Positions 63,539 through 64,000 of a stretch of DNA of 64,000 nucleotides are shown here, in pieces. Within the stretch, counting starts at the first letter, position 1. Each line of letters begins with the position of its first letter. The DNA comes from Bacteroidota bacterium (lineage in GTDB: Bacteria > Bacteroidota > Bacteroidia > Bacteroidales > Rikenellaceae): positions 30,944-94,943 of the forward strand of contig JAEZTA010000180.1 in assembly GCA_023443765.1 (NCBI GenBank), given 5' to 3'. Under the pieces are notes generated by a model that saw only the letters and a list, made by a program, of their open reading frames with translations, did no database searches and was not told the DNA's origin. Both the position numbers and the translations under genes were made by a program.

Positions 63539-64000
63539 TTATAAATTTTTAATCATTTTACGGAAAACAACCTCCATGCGCACGCCGGCCTTCTTACCCT
63601 GACGCTGCACGTCCTCGTGGTCACCCACTTCGTCCGAAAGGCCGCAGTTGGTGATGACCGAGACGCCGAAAACGGGGATCGACATGTGGCGCGCCACGAT
63701 CACCTCAGGAACGGTCGACATGCCCGCTGCATCGCCGCCAATGGCCTTGAAATAGCGGTACTCGGCCTGCGTTTCGAACGTAGGGCCCGTGCCGCCGACA
63801 TAGACGCCGTACTGGAGTTTGATGTTCTCCTCCTCGGCAATCTTCGTGGCCGCGGCGATCAGGGACTTGTCGTAGCAGTTGTGCATATCCGGGAAGCGGG
63901 GTCCGAGTTCGGCCATGTTGGGACCGATCAGCGGGTTGGGCATCAGGTTGATATGGTCGGTGATGACCATCAGGTCGCCCACGCGGAACGAGGTGTTGAT
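63539..64000 (-). CDS. Purine nucleoside phosphorylase (partial, 5' end outside window)
   Basis: The visible 153 residues are the C-terminal half, and the frame stays open to the window edge ([19 protein letters not shown]). Motifs of the trimeric PNP family are [18 protein letters not shown], then [18 protein letters not shown] and VSVITNCG. It would cleave purine nucleosides with phosphate. An internal ATG at 63982 is not the true start. Confidence 0.92.
   Translation of the reverse strand: MNTSFRVGDLMVITDHINLMPNPLIGPNMAELGPRFPDMHNCYDKSLIAAATKIAEEENIKLQYGVYVGGTGPTFETQAEYRYFKAIGGDAAGMSTVPEVIVARHMSIPVFGVSVITNCGLSDEVGDHEDVQRQGKKAGVRMEVVFRKMIKNL

Noticed and set aside
1..64000. CRISPR arrays, rRNA operons, insertion sequences
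   Set aside because: No regularly spaced repeats, rRNA-like stretches or transposase genes were seen in any part of the window.

Overview
The window comes from a high-GC Bacteroidota genome, most likely Alistipes (Rikenellaceae). The taxon is inferred from sequence features, not from a database match: SusC/SusD pairs, NigD-like, fimbrillin, NVEALA, DUF4377, GSCFA and DUF3667 proteins, many lipoproteins, few Shine-Dalgarno sequences, and recurrent TAnnTTTG promoter boxes.

Layout. 1-7.3 kb: a partial XRE/S24-like regulator, tRNA-Arg(CCG), an ECF sigma factor with a membrane/beta-barrel partner, a NigD-like lipoprotein, ruvB, an outer-membrane lipoprotein and a short-form malic enzyme. 7.5-33.2 kb: a large polysaccharide utilization locus (PUL) with GH88, SusC, SusD, a DUF3823 lipoprotein, GH92, an alginate-lyase/beta-helix protein, GH38, a membrane-bound kelch/SARP-like regulator, a second GH92, a GxGYxYP protein and a convergent GH116-like enzyme. 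33.4-40.3 kb: a broken copy of the malic-enzyme 3' end, a 57-aa peptide plus fimbrillin-like gene, aroB, typA, a small membrane protein, an NVEALA peptide plus beta-propeller pair, and a DUF4377 lipoprotein. 40.5-52.7 kb: mostly core genes (DUF454, rpiB, DUF3667, ispE, GSCFA, a degenerate PafA-like protein, sufE, sufT, DUF2851, secA, dCMP deaminase, SDR). 52.8-62.9 kb: a LytS-type kinase and a LytTR regulator bracketing a metalloprotease and a second SusC/SusD pair. 63-64 kb: ssb and a partial purine nucleoside phosphorylase.

The most interesting signal is that the PUL is flanked by two copies of the last ~90 bp of the malic enzyme gene. The left copy completes the intact gene at 6035-7312; the right copy is an orphan at 33393-33482, followed by its own terminator. 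This looks like insertion of a ~26-kb island into the 3' end of the gene with reconstitution of the reading frame, although no integrase is visible inside.

The PUL enzymes (lyase-like protein, unsaturated uronyl hydrolase, three alpha-mannosidase-family enzymes) fit a glycan with linked uronic acid and mannose. Its regulator is a single membrane protein with an extracytoplasmic kelch-like sensor and a cytoplasmic SARP-like winged helix. Other points of note are five genes with the arrangement TAnnTTTG-N4-start codon (probable leaderless mRNAs), a phosphatase-family protein lacking most metal ligands, 9-G tracts in three coding sequences, and a 21-bp-spaced direct repeat upstream of the protease operon that could be a LytTR operator.
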